From contig OU862916.1 of assembly GCA_917880885.1 (NCBI GenBank), positions 50,442,831 through 50,506,830 on the forward strand: a stretch of 64,000 bases of DNA, written 5' to 3'. The notes under the pieces were generated by a model. That model was not told where the DNA came from, did not search any database, and worked only from the letters and a program-made list of their open reading frames with translations. Below, in pieces: positions 10,085 to 21,089 of this stretch (position 1 is its first letter; each line of letters opens with the position of its first letter). The translations under genes and the position numbers were made by a program. The DNA is from Limnephilus marmoratus (taxonomy: Eukaryota > Arthropoda > Insecta > Trichoptera > Limnephilidae).

Positions 10085-11640
10085 AAGATGACAACAAACT
10101 GAGCAGCAACGAGATATGCAGCTACCACATATACCGCAACGAGATATGCAGTAACAAACTGAGCAGCAACGAGATATGCAGCTAACAGACATGCAGCAAC
10201 GAACCCAGCAGCAACAAGATATGCAGCTTCCACACATGCAGCAAGGAGACATGCAGCGATAAACTGAGCAGCAACGAGATATGCAGCTACCACATGCAGC
10301 AACGAGAAATGCAGCAACAAACTGAGCAGCAACGAGATATGCAGCTAACAGACATGCATCAACGAACCCAGCAGCAACGAGATATGCAGCTACCAGATAT
10401 GCGGCAACGAACCCAACAGCAACAAAATATACAGCTTCCACACATGCAGCAACGAGACATGCAGCTAATAGACATCTAGCAACAAATTGGCAGCAACGAG
10501 ATATGCAGCTTCCACATATGGAGCAACGAGATATGCAGCTTCCACATATGGAGTAACGAAACCAGCACCAACGTGATATGCAGCAACCAACTGAGCAGCA
10601 ATGAGATATGCAGCTAACAGACATACAGCCAAGAGATATACAGCAACAAACTGAGCAGCAATGAGATGATATGCAGCCACCAGTATACAGCAACGAACCC
10701 AGCAGCAACGAGATATGCAGCTACCACATGCAGCAACGAGAAATGCAACAACAAACTGAGCAGCACCGAGATATGCAGCTACCAGATATGCGGCAACAAA
10801 CCCAACAGCAACAAGATATACAGCTTCCACACATGCAACAACGAGACACGCAGCTAATAGACGTCTATCAATAAGATATGCAGCTACCACATGCAGCAAC
10901 GAGAAATGCAACAACAAACTGAGCAGCAACGGGATATGCAGCTACCAGATATGCGGCAATGAACCCAACAGCAACAAGATATAGAGCTTCCACACATGCA
11001 GCAACGAACCCAGCCGCAACGAGATATGCAGCTACCAGACATGCAGCAACGAGTCATGCAGCAACAAACTGAGCAGCAAAATATATGCAGCTACCACATG
11101 CAGCAACGAGAAATGCAACAACAAACTGAGCAGCAACGAGATATGCAACTACCAGATATGCGGCAACAAACCCAACAGCAACAAGATATACAGCTTCCAC
11201 ACATGCAGCAACGAGACATGCAGCTAATAGACGTCTAGCAACAAATTGGCAGCAACGAGATATGCAGTTTTCATATACGGAGCAACGAGACATGCAGCAA
11301 CGAACTGATCAGCGACGAGATATGCAGTTACTATACATGCAGCGACGAGATATGCAGAAACAGACATGCAGCAACAAGATATGCAGCAAACCCAGCAGCA
11401 ACGAGATATGCAGCTACGGCATGCAGCAACGAGAAATGCAGCAACAAACTGAGCATTAACGAGGTATTCAGCCACCAGATATGCAGCAATTAACCCAGCA
11501 GCAACAAGATATGCAGCTTCCACAAATGCAACAATGAGACATGCGGCAATAAACTGAGCAGCAACAAAATATACAGCTACCACTCATGCAACAGCGATAT
11601 ATGCAGCTACTAGATATGCAGTAATCCGCATATATGGATA
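10085..11640 (+). repeat. Long degenerate tandem array, Gln/Met-type 15-18-bp units in higher-order blocks
   Basis: About 1.55 kb built from CAGCAACGAGATATGCAG and close variants. Larger blocks of about 170-240 bp repeat too: the succession CTACCACATGCAG, AACAAACTGAGCAG, CTACCAGATATGCGG, CTTCCACACATGCAG and CTAATAGACGTCTAG recurs near 10277, 10706, 10875 and 11077. The plus-strand frames encode QQRDMQLPHM-like peptides, but each block carries its own stop codon (the CTAATAGACGTCTAG segment), so no frame runs through. Long stop-free frames on the minus strand (10061-10708, 10465-10929, 11224-11583) are Leu/Ala/Cys-rich reverse readings of the same units and show no family similarity. Confidence 0.9.
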
Positions 11641-12039
11641 CTCGATACCCTGTGGCAGCCAGCCAGAGAATTCCCGAGCTTGCAGCAATCGGCCCGACCC
11701 TAAATGCTAGTCCCGGATATACTGAAAACTAAGACCGTACTCACACTGGATGAACATATCGAAACATAGATCCACTGGCCTAGATCACCTCCGCGATAGC
11801 AGAATCACTCCACATTGCCAGAAGCAAGCCCTATCAGAGAGTACAACAGCTGGCCTGACACGCAAAGCAGATTGCTGACCCATTCGCGGCCCTGCGCGCT
11901 GCAACTCCACGCCAAGCTGATCACCAACCTGCCTGAATTTGCAGTCCCATACGAGCCTGAGCCGCGTCCTGCCATCCCATTTTCATGATAAGTTATTCCT
12001 TCTTATTGTTTATCCTAGTGATGGCACCCAACCCCGCCT
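11641..12039 (+). other. BEL element spacer, former coding possible
   Basis: GC-richer than the flanks and non-repetitive. A plus-strand frame from about 11640 runs only some 30 codons before a stop, followed by further interrupted frames. This may be decayed gag or pol, but no motif is readable. Confidence 0.4.
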
Positions 12040-12385
12040 CCCAACTTGTTTGTGACGAGATACACAATTCAAGTAACGGCAGCAACTAGCCCGCCCCCCA
12101 ACTTGTTTGCGACAAGATACGCAACTCAAGTAATGGCATCAGCTAGCCCGCCTCCTAACTTGTTTGCGACGAGATACGCAACTCAAGCAATGGCAACAAA
12201 TAGCCAGCCCCCCAACTTGTTTGCGACAAGATACGCAACTCAAGTAATGGCATCAGCTAGCCCACCTCCTAACTTGTTTGCGACGAGATACGCAACTCAA
12301 GCAATGGCAACAAATAGCCCGCCTCCCAACAAGTTTTCAACGAGATACGCTACTCAACCGAAGGCCAGCAAGGCTAATTCCATCT
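12040..12385 (+). repeat. 57-bp tandem array, six copies, in-frame
   Basis: Units begin with CCCAACTTGTTT-like sequence near 12040, 12097, 12154, 12211, 12268 and 12325, an exact 57-bp (19-codon) period. A single plus-strand frame, 12046-12390, is open through all of them and repeats LFATRYATQVMASASPPPN. Units alternate between a VMASAS and an AMATNS version, giving a 114-bp dimer pattern. The last unit is diverged. No homology is recognised. Whether the frame is translated is unknown. Confidence 0.88.
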
Positions 12386-12402
12386 TCTAATTTCAATTCC
12401 AG

Positions 12403-12645
12403 CAGTGCCACTACCAGAATAGCGGTGCTCCTCATCACTGCAGCCAAGCAGTGCCACTACCAGAATAGCGGTGCTCCTCATCACTGCAGCCAAGTGCCAC
12501 TACCAGAATAGCGGTGCTCCTCATCACTGCAGCCAAGCAGTGCCACTACCAGAATAGCGGTGCTCCTCATCACTGCAGCCAAGGTGAGCAAGTCCTCCCC
12601 AGCAGTACCACTGCCAGAACAACGGTGGTCCTCATCGGAGCAGCC
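12403..12645 (+). repeat. 46-bp tandem array, about five copies
   Basis: Units start with CAGTGCCACTACCAGAATAG near 12403, 12449, 12493 (shortened by about 2 bp), 12538 and, diverged, 12603. A 46-bp period does not preserve a reading frame, so this array is not expected to be coding through its length. Confidence 0.85.
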
Positions 12646-13230
12646 AAGGCAAGCAAGGCCTTCCAGAACATCGGTACTCTCCTCAGACGGGAGGAGCGCG
12701 TTTCCACAATAAAAGGGATAAAATTTCATGGAACTGACTCCAAGATGAAAACGCTCTAGTGGCACTAAAGTCACGAGACAGACACGCAATTCTCTAGCAA
12801 TACCGTGCATCAATTGGCTTTGCTAACCGCCAATAAAAACCGCAGAATCTAGGAAAGGTTAATACGACCCACGAAGAGGCAATACGACCCACGAGTAGGA
12901 GATCAACCCGGCTTTATTTCCTGCCTTACGATTTGGCCCAAAATATAACTTCAAGCTGTGTGGCACTCGAACGTGAGCTGTGACAAACCCAGTGCCCCTG
13001 AACATATCCAGAAGTGGACAAATTGGATGATCCTGCAAAAACACATACACAATCACCATCCCAAGACGCTGCTTCAATAACATGCCGCACTCATCTCAGC
13101 AAGACTCGCCTGAACCATGTAAAAGGAAAGCCATGCCCTGATAACCCAATTCCATTTCTGGACAGATTCAACAACCGTATTGTGTTTGCTGCGCACCGAT
13201 CCACACATTTACCCCACCTTTGTGGCAAAC
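12646..13230 (+). other. BEL element spacer before the integrase
   Basis: No repeat. In functional BEL/Pao elements, RNase H and the N-terminal integrase zinc-binding region would lie upstream of the integrase core. Only short disconnected frames (for example 13014-13250) are present and none shows a readable motif. Confidence 0.4.
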
Positions 13231-14173
13231 AGTCTGGGCAAAATAGATGAAATGACTATCACAGTTGGCAGACATCGAGAAAAACGCTACGCCGCAATCT
13301 TCACTTGCTTCTCGATACGCGCTGTCCACCTAGAACTCGTTTCTTCTCTAACCACCGAGCCTGCTATTATGGCCATACAACGAATGACAGCGCGAAGGGG
13401 ACAGCCCGTAACCATGTACTCAGACAACGGGACTAATTTCCATGGGGCCGAAGCCGAGATGAGAAATGCCTTGAAATTACTAAGTCAAGACGTTAAAATG
13501 CTTGATGCCCTGACCACTCAGGGCATCGAATGGAGATTATACCACCAATGACGCCGCACATGGGAGGAGTATGGGAAAGACTGATACGCTCGGTGAAACG
13601 AGCACCTAAAGAGGAAATTCTCCTGACTACCCTAATCGAAGCATTCGTAGTGAACAACAGACCACTCACCCATATATCAATGGATCCTCGCGATGAAGAA
13701 CCTCTAACACCTAACCATTTTCTTCTGGGGTCGGCCGGAAAAACGCTCTCTCTTGTCCATGTACGAAAAAGGGACGAAGAAATATGTCTCCGCCGACAAT
13801 GGCGTGTCGGCCAACGACTGGCAGACATGTTTTGGTGACGATGGCTTCGAGAATACCTTCCCACCTTAGCGGCCCGACAAAATGGCACCACCCTGTCACA
13901 CCCATAAAAAAGGATAACTTGGTGATCATCATGGATCCTGCACTACCTCGAAATCATTGGCCTCGCGGCCGCGTCATCGAAGAGATAACCGCAGCTGACG
14001 GACAAGTTAGAACCGCTCGAATCCAGACTAGTTCCGAGGTGTACCTAGAACCAGCCGTTAAAATCGCCGTCATCTTACCAGCTCCTACACCTGCTGAGTC
14101 ATCTCCCCCTCCTCTTCACAAGGACACATATCAAACCAAAATATCTACATCAAGAATGCGTCCGACGAACTAG
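13231..14173 (+). pseudogene. BEL/Pao integrase core and C-terminal DUF5641-like domain, broken
   Basis: Three frames carry consecutive parts of one protein. Frame 1 (to 13551) has TITVGRHREKRYAAIF, RAVHLELVSSLTTEPA and YSDNGTNF with the second catalytic Asp. After a one-base shift near 13535, frame 3 continues PPMTPHMGGVWERLIRSVKR with the catalytic Glu in WERL, then PLTHISMDP, LTPNHFLLG and WRVGQRLADMFW. An in-frame TGA follows at 13836-13838. A second shift near 13870 moves to frame 2, with KWHHPV, PRNHWPRGRVIE and the C-terminal RTARIQTSSEVY. The order and motifs are those of BEL/Pao pol 3' ends. The block around the first catalytic Asp is damaged. Two frameshifts and one stop mean no active integrase. 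Confidence 0.92.
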
Positions 14174-14199
14174 CTAGGTGCAATCAAACAGATTACACC

Positions 14200-14207
14200 G
14201 GGAGGAG
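14200..14207 (+). other. Polypurine tract
   Basis: GGGAGGAG directly before the 3' LTR, the expected position for plus-strand priming. It is short. Confidence 0.6.
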
Positions 14208-14773
14208 TGTAACAGACGTCTTGATGTATTGGATTTTTGTTTACGTGAAACTCGCAGGGAAGAATAAAACGACATAATCAAGTCAATTCTTGCGAAATAT
14301 TACATGTTAAAACTAGCTTGTTGTGCAACTTGCACCTGCGATCATCGAGGTAAACACCAGGTGTGAGACTGACGTCAAACCATGCAAGAAAAAATAATTC
14401 GTGTCAAAACAAGTTTGTTTACGTGAAAATCGCAGCTATCGGCCGCACGTGTCCCCTTGAAAATATTGCCTATTCAGGGAAGAGTAAAACAATATAATCA
14501 AGTCAATTCTTGCGAAATGTTACATGTTAAAACTAGCTTGTTGTGCAACTTGCACCTGCGATCATCGAGGTAAACACCAGGTGGCAAAATGAATAACATG
14601 TTTACGTTTTCCTTTAACTAAAATTAGTATAAAAACCGTCTGAAAAATAAATATTGATCATTATCCAAGAAACTTCTGAGTTATTATTATCTCCCGAAAC
14701 CAAAGTGACGATCGGAGTCTAGCGCCCCTATTGTTTACAGTATTTGTATGGAACAGAAAAGTGGTCTCATACA
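14208..14773 (+). repeat. 3' LTR of the BEL/Pao element
   Basis: 566 bp, apparently identical to the 5' LTR, ending CATACA before the target duplication GTAAT at 14774-14778. Confidence 0.95.
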
Positions 14774-14778
14774 GTAAT

Positions 14779-16580
14779 AATGATAAAATAGAAATTTTAC
14801 AGTAATAATTTGACATTAGCAGGTTTCTAGCTGCCAGGCCCTGCGGGTGGCTATTTGTTCGGCTTCGCTCAGTTTAAGTGTTGGTGACCATTATATAAAC
14901 AAGTTAGGAACTGCTTCCAAAAATAGCCGGTTCCTCGGATCCAGTGACAGCTAATCACCGAGACAAGGTAACCGCGACAGGCAATGACGTCATATATAAT
15001 ATATAGATACGTGGTAAAAATCACAAAGTGGTATTATTATTCAAAATTGCCAGTTACAATAATAATTATACCATGCATCCCTTCATTATTACAACCAAAC
15101 TGATTGATCAGTTTTGTAAGATTTAAGTAAGAGAAATTATTGTTCAATTAATAACTAAATAAACATATTAAAAAAAAAAATACCCGGAGAGGTCCACGAA
15201 AGTATGAATCCAATAGTACTTACGCCTGCCAACCGGCACTCCTCATGCTAGCTTTTAACGTAAGTGGCGCCCTCTTTTGGCACTCAAAACTCTCGGCGTA
15301 CGAAAACCGTTTTGTGTAAGATGCGACTCTAGAGTTGTATTCGTAGTCGGATTATTAAATTTCAACCGTACAGACGCTAGGCTATTCATACTGTCAGATT
15401 GGAATACGTCTTTATAAAAAATAATAAAACGCTAATATCTACGTTGCAATACGTAATTGAAAATTTTTGGTGAAAAAATATTCTTTCAGCGAATGATAAA
15501 AAAATAATTGATAGAGTCATTAAGTAGTTAGTTTTGAATAAAAATTCGCCAATGAAATCCAGCATATCCATCTAAAGAAATTGACACCGTGCTAAAGCGG
15601 TATGTTCATAGACTTTGGGCCAAGATACAGGAGGTTAACATCCCACAAAAAAGGAATAATGGAATCAAATATGAAAAGGTTTTCATATCCAACCCAAACC
15701 AACCATCCTTTCCTATTTCATTGCTCTCCCAATTCCTTCAATCCCGCAATTGTGGATGCTACGGTACTGATTTCGACAGTTTTGACTTGTTTGATAAATT
15801 TTGACCAATATTAGAGAAGCCTGACGGACGGTGGAAGAGTCTGCAATGACACTAATAAATTTGCAAAAAACCTGTCATCAAATTCTTGACCATATCTGAG
15901 GTGTTTATTTACGAAGTGTTAATGTGATTATAATAAGAATATTATCAAAGTTTTATATTTTTGTTTCAAGTAAAGCTTCATCAGGAGATGTCGATGATAG
16001 CGTTTGTAATTTATCCCTGTCGTTTTGTACCGTATACCGTATCCCGGCAGTACAATCGCATATTTATACTTTATCTGTTTTTCTTGAGTTTATCGTGGAA
16101 AATGGCAGCATTAAAATACCATTAGGAGTGATCAGGCTCCGTCTATATATTTATTTGTTTTGCCATTTGTGGTTTTAATGCAGATTTCCATACTGATGTG
16201 AAAAACCTCAGAATTTGAAGTAAGTACTTTTTTAAAAACTTTGTTGAATATTTTTTGTGATCACGGCTTGGTACATGGCGATGATTCCTTCCGAAAACAA
16301 TCATTTTATCAATTTACAAAACATTTTTGGAAATGAAGATGAAATTTAACGAAAGGTAAATTGCTGTATGGCAGTTCCTAATTACAACAATTCAACGAAC
16401 CAACTCGCCCGCAGCCTGCCCTCCTGTTTCACGTTGTCTTCCAAGAGCCTGTCCCTCCGTTCAACACCTTCCTTTAGTATCGTAGTAACCGTGTCCTTCT
16501 GAATACCTAGTATATTGTATATTGTATTCAACAAAAATCCGTTAATATTTTAAGTAATTTCAAATACCTCCCTTCACATT
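14779..16580. other. No gene supported; short A-tail near 15171
   Basis: An A-run starting about 15171, with AATAAA about 15 bp upstream, may mark the 3' end of an old plus-strand retroposon whose body I cannot identify. The rest, including short frames at 15589-15814 and 15924-16178, shows no recognisable content. Confidence 0.4.
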
Positions 16581-16588
16581 TTCAATAT

Positions 16589-16602
16589 TGGTGACCCCGA
16601 CG
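16589..16602 (+). other. Possible fossil LTR/primer-site junction
   Basis: TATTGGTGACCCCGACG resembles the junction between an LTR end and the primer site of insect Ty3/gypsy-type elements (TGGTGACCCCGACG). No second LTR or pol is seen nearby, so this would be a truncated relic at best. Confidence 0.3.
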
Positions 16603-16646
16603 TCGTAGTGCAAACAATTTTAGAAGTATTTTTTAACCCTCTAACC

Positions 16647-16945
16647 CAGTGGTTCTTAACCTGGGTTCGGCGAGTCAGTCTCGCGGATTTGGTCAAGAGG
16701 TTGAGGTCAAGAGCAACAGCACAAGTTACATTGATTTGCAGTCAATATTCATTATTATGCTTTTGTGTGAAAATCGTGTTTTAATGGTTGTGTTCTTTAA
16801 TTGTTTTGTTCATTTTGTGCACTTATATATAAATATATAGGTACCTATGTTTTGAATTTGAAAAAAATCATATATTATTTTTCCATAAGAAGGGTTCGGT
16901 GAATGCGCTTATGAAACTGGTGGGGATCAGTACCTCCAACCACTA
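16647..16945. mobile_element. hAT MITE, 299 bp
   Basis: Flanked by 8-bp duplications CTCTAACC (16639-16646) and CTCTAACG (16946-16953), 7 of 8 identical. The left end is CAGTGGTTCTTAACC and the right end, reverse-complemented, is TAGTGGTTGGAGGTACTGAT, a short imperfect inverted repeat typical of Charlie-type hATs. A GGGTTCGG motif recurs near both ends. No coding. Confidence 0.8.
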
Positions 16946-16953
16946 CTCTAACG

Positions 16954-18272
16954 CTTCTAATGTCTCTCTCAGGAGCACAAAAAAATCGGTATCTCCCAAC
17001 TTTGTGAAGCAAACAGCACAGCATTTAATACGAACAAGTAGGTATTTGGAGTAAATTTGAATGACCTTTTACATGGTTTGCTGTTGAGAAGAGAATTGTA
17101 TGAGCCATATTTCAGAACTAGAATACGGCACGTACAATTTGATTACATGACAATTGATCTCCCAACATTCGGTCCCCCGGCGTATGTATATACAATATGT
17201 AGTCGGTTTACGGAAAATACGGAATACCAACATACATAAAATATTACTAAGTGCAGAGAGGATGTACCGCCTAATAATAAAAGTATAAAACATATTTTCA
17301 TCCAAATGCATCAAGGAAAAAGTACTTGTCTATAAACTATATGTACCAGTGTTTAACCTGTCTGCTTGGTTCAATATATTCGCACCTCACAATCCGGAAG
17401 CCTCAGTTTCGCGCCTAAATTCTGAAACCGTCACTTTGGATCGAGATTGTAAAATATCTATGCAAGAGAGCTTTCATATTTCAAAGACAATAAGAAGCAT
17501 TATTTCGTTCTCTTTCTGGTTAAAAGAAAAATACATATGTTTGCCTGAGAGTAAGAGAGATACACAGCTTTTAAAATGTAACATCGTTCGGGAGGTTTTT
17601 GGTCTAATGAAAGTATAACGCGATTACTTGTTTTGGGATGTATTTATTCCTAAAAAAAGCAGACGGGAAACACAAAGAATTGATACTGTCAATAAATTCG
17701 TTTGAAGTCCATACCAACTTATCATTGAAGTAAAACTTCTTTACGCACGCTTGACTTGGGGATTAAGCTGGCGAATGCGTGGCGAGAGCGTTACGAAAAG
17801 CGAGGCTTATGGTAGTTGAGAGGGAGATATAAGTTAGTGAAGGTAAAAAGAGAGAGTGTTACGTTTCGTATTTATTACTGTAGAGGCAAGAGAGTTACCT
17901 TTCGTACATCAACACAGTGCAGGCCTATTGTCTGTATCACAGTGTAGGAGCAAGGGAGAGCTGTGCGCGCGCACATTTTCTTTCTCTCTTCCTATCGTAT
18001 AGAAGGAGCTAAAGAAGTTTTAGTTCAGTTGTGTGGTCTAAAGCACACTCGTTTTTTATAGGTATTTTTGAGGTCGATTTTAGGTATGAAATTGATAAAT
18101 AATGCACAAAAATTGTATTATTTTATAATTATTATAATGTCGAAGGGTCAATTGTCGGAGAAACAACTGTATGTATAATTTGTATGGTTGAACATTCAGT
18201 GGGTCAGTCGGCTAGCCTTCATACTCGTAGGTGGGTAATTAGTTATTTAATTGAAATTTCTTAATGGTATAC
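16954..18272. other. Unique sequence, no gene supported
   Basis: Short frames at 17057-17239 and 17349-17618 are unrecognised. A GAGAG-rich, purine-biased stretch lies at 17810-17970. Confidence 0.4.
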
Positions 18273-18296
18273 ATTTAGACCATAGGTTCCCAACGT

Positions 18297-18405
18297 GGGC
18301 GATAACGCCCCCTTGGGGGCGTTTCAGACCTTCAGGGGGGCGGTAGAAGGCAAAGAGAAAATTGGGGGGCGTTTCAGACTTTCAGGGGGGCGGTAGGAGA
18401 CCCAG
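18297..18405 (+). repeat. hAT subterminal duplicated block
   Basis: The block GGGGGCGTTTCAGACCTTCA followed by GGGGGGCGGTAG occurs at about 18315-18346 and, slightly changed, at about 18364-18395. Repeated GC-rich subterminal motifs are typical transposase-binding regions of hAT elements; binding here is inferred. Confidence 0.6.
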
Positions 18406-18420
18406 AAACCCATAGCTAGT

Positions 18421-19220
18421 TTGCTAGCACATATCGAAGAAGTCGAAGACATGCTAAAAGAATACGAACTGCACATGGTGATGATGAGCGAAACCAGTAT
18501 TACCGAAGAAATTAACCAAAATGAAACAACATTTCTGGGCTATTCGACGATTAGATGCGACTCATTTAGCAGCAGGCATACAGGTGGAGTTATCACATTA
18601 ATTCTGCAGTGTATGTGTGTGAGTGTGTAAACAACATCTCTTACAAAGTCACAACAAATGCGGTACTAGATAAAAATAATACCTGGATACCTACTGACTA
18701 TTGAAGGATTTTAAGCTGGGAATCTATGCAGCTATTTATCATTCCCCAAATCAAAATGATACAAAATTCTTAGATTTTTTTGAAGAATGGTGCCGTTAGC
18801 AAATAAATACAAGAGACTTGAAAATCATCTGTGGAGATTTTAATATTCAATATAAAAAGCACATGATTACAAATCATCATAAATTGCATGGTTAGGAAGC
18901 AACTTGTCAAAAATTATACAAGAATATGAAAAAACTCTAAAGCCATGATTAATGTAATTTCAAATGACTTTTACGCGGAAGTTAATGCTGCGGAAGAATT
19001 CAAAATCAATCTGATCACGAAACAATTATTACAAAAATTAAATATAATAGTCTGAAGCCTCAGGGAACACGAAGCATAATATATATATATACAGAAATAA
19101 AAAGAACTATAATAAGGATAAATTGTGTACGGCATTACCTACAAAACAAAAAGTGGATCTGCGATAACCAAGGAAATTTAGACAGAAAAGCCGATGAACT
19201 AATAGGACACCTGAAATAGT
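18421..19220 (+). pseudogene. LINE apurinic-type endonuclease, decayed
   Basis: Plus-strand fragments in several frames spell an APE-type endonuclease in the correct order. The first part, about 18421-18600, reads LAHIEEVEDMLKEYELH and MSETSITEEI with HTGGV. The middle, 18714-18790, reads KLGIYAAIYHSPNQND. Near 18815-18850 is LKIICGDFNI, and near 19012 SDHETIITKI. ICGDFN and SDH are conserved catalytic motifs of this nuclease. Frameshifts and stops separate the blocks, so it is dead. The matching reverse transcriptase is at 21090-22640, separated by Helitron insertions. The clade (Jockey/CR1-like) is not resolved. Confidence 0.8.
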
Positions 19221-19251
19221 AGTAAATGAACGAATGCCTACAACGGATATA

Positions 19252-20310
19252 TCTTCTCTTATGTATAAAAATGAATCGCTTGTGTTGCTAAGCGCAAATC
19301 TCAAGATCAGCTGAACCGATTTCGCTAATTCTTTTTTTTTCGAATATTCCTTGAAGTACGAGGATGGTTCTTACGGAGAGAAAAATTAAGAAAGTTGCGC
19401 AGAAAATTGGATAATTTTAGAAAACCTATTACTAACCTAAACGACTATCGCACGTTTGACAGTACGCGTGTTTGAGAAGGATATTTTGCAAAACAATGAT
19501 TGTTAAATAAAATTCTATTTTTGAAAAACTTTAAGTTGATAAATTTATTTAAAGTAGTTACTCCCCTAATAGTTTGAATCGAATCAAGAATTTTCGATAT
19601 TTTAAATAGGTACCTATGTTAGGTACCAAATTTAATATACATGAAAAATGGAAATTTAATAAAAATTGTAAAAGGTGGCACGCGGGCTGTTTAAAAACAG
19701 AATGTACTGGGATTGAATATATGGAACGCGGGAGGAGGGTTGGCGGTACGAGGGAGCGGTAAAGGGAAAAGGGAAGGCGGGGAAGGTGAAAGGCGAAGAC
19801 GAGAGGGGGGAGGGGAACCTGGAAGGGGGAGGGGAACGTGGGAGGGGGAGGAGAACTCGGGAGAAGGGTTTGCGGGACGGGGGAAGGGGGGGGGGGAGTG
19901 GAGTGGGGAGAGGGAAGGTGGAGGTGATGGAGTGGGAACGCGAGAGGGGAAGAGGACGCAGGAGAAGAAGGGGATGCGGAAGGGAAACGGGACGAATGGA
20001 AAAGGACACTCAGGGAGAAACAATTTCTTTATTAATGGCATAGCAAAGCATGCCGGGACGCGTATTTACAAAACCTATACCGATTCAGTCGCGGTAACGA
20101 CAATTTATATTTTAAATATACCTCTATATTGGTTATTTTTTATCACATTGCAAAAACAAAAATTGTTCTAAAATCTAGATAAAATATTCTTTCTGATGTG
20201 TATATTAGAAATTAATAATTTTATTTCTAAATATTTAAATTTTGATATTGAAAATTTAAAGCGACTGAAACGCGGTAGGGATTGTAAATACGCTGCCGGG
20301 ACCAGATAGT
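19252..20310 (+). mobile_element. Helitron-like element with GA-rich block
   Basis: Starts at TCTTCTCTTATGTATAAAAA and ends at GCCGGGACCAGATAGT, close to the GCCGGG..AGCTAGT termini elsewhere. The 3' half carries a long purine-rich stretch (19725-19985) with repeated GGGAACGCGGGAGGG-like units. This purine run is why long frames exist on both strands here; they are Gly/Arg/Glu- or Pro/Ser/Leu-rich and not credible genes. An internal GCATGCCGGGACG near 20050 suggests an older terminus inside. Confidence 0.55.
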
Positions 20311-20916
20311 ATTTATATATAATTAGTAGATAGTATTTATATATTATATTTATATATAATATAAATTCCTGTTTTCCTTGGTCACGCCTTCATTTCACTT
20401 TTTTTTTAAGTTTCCCAATACTTTGTATAAGGTTCTTACGGGAAGAAGATTTAAGAAAATTGCTCAGAAAATTGGATAATTTCAGAAAACTTAACGACTA
20501 TTTTAACTTCACACGTTTGACAGTTCGCGCGTTTGACGAAATTGAATTGTGTTTTCGATCGTTTTTTTTTGAAAAAAAAAGAATTATCTATGGGTTATTT
20601 AAATTATAGATAACCCATAACAGATAAATTGTTCTTATAATATATAAAAATGAATAATTGTTTTGAATGAAAAGCGAAAATTTTAATAAAAAAATTGTAA
20701 TAGGAGGCACGCGAAATGTTTGAAAACTGAATGTACTGGGACTGTTATATGGAACGCGGTAGGGGGATTGGAGGGATGGAGAAGTGGAAGAGGGGAGAGG
20801 GTAGGCGGGGAAGGTGGAAAGGGAACGCGGGAGGGGAAGGAAATGCGGGAGGGGAACAGGGAAACAATTTATTTCGTTAAAAATGGTATATCAACGCATG
20901 CCGGGAACCAGCTAGT
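20311..20916 (+). mobile_element. Second copy of the same Helitron-like family
   Basis: Shares with 19252-20310 the block GTTCTTACGG..GAAAATTGGATAATTT, ACACGTTTGACAGT, AATTGTAA..GG(T/A)GGCACGCG, a shorter purine-rich run (20755-20870) and the end GCATGCCGGGAACCAGCTAGT at 20916. The 5' end appears truncated. It lies directly downstream of the first copy. Confidence 0.6.
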
Positions 20917-20936
20917 AGTATATTAAAAGATACAAA

Positions 20937-21060
20937 TAAATAGTATTTATTTATTTATTTACGGACAAATAGTCCAATTAACAATATAACAATAACACGA
21001 ATAGAAAAGAAAAAAAGAGAGATCACAATGAAAGGAGATTACATATAGATGAAGAGCATT
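20937..21060 (-). repeat. LINE 3' tail in reverse orientation
   Basis: On the minus strand it ends GGACTATTTGTCCGTAAATAAATAAATAAA, the same hairpin-plus-(TAAA)n tail as the LINE at 47260-47297 (GGACTTTTGTCCGTAAATTAATAAA). The readable part is short. Confidence 0.5.
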
Positions 21061-21089
21061 GACAAAATACATATAATATAATATAAATA

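Larger units (their letters stand above)
9316..14773 (+). mobile_element. BEL/Pao-type LTR retrotransposon, non-autonomous, array-rich interior
   Basis: A complete 5458-bp insertion. Two 566-bp LTRs (9316-9881, 14208-14773) start TGTAACAG and end CATACA, and the 5-bp target duplication GTAAT lies at 9311-9315 and 14774-14778. A primer site follows the left LTR and a purine run precedes the right LTR. The internal 4326 bp hold, in order, a leader, a Gln/Met-type array (10085-11640), a spacer, a 57-bp array (12040-12385), a 46-bp array (12403-12645), a spacer and a broken integrase plus C-terminal domain (13231-14173). BEL/Pao assignment rests on that integrase and on the target-site size. No gag, protease, reverse transcriptase or RNase H can be read. 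LTR identity implies recent insertion, so the enzymes must have come from another element. Confidence 0.93.

Noticed and set aside
10061..10708. 215-codon Cys/Leu/Ala-rich open frame on the minus strand
   Set aside because: It is the reverse reading of the Gln/Met-type tandem units; its periodic composition follows the DNA repeat and there is no independent coding evidence.
16589..16602. Full gypsy-type LTR element
   Set aside because: Only a primer-site-like string is present; no second LTR, pol or target duplication was found.
19656..20171. Overlapping 116-152-codon frames (Pro/Ser-rich minus, Gly/Arg-rich plus)
   Set aside because: They come from the purine-rich block of a Helitron, which has few stop codons in any frame on either strand.
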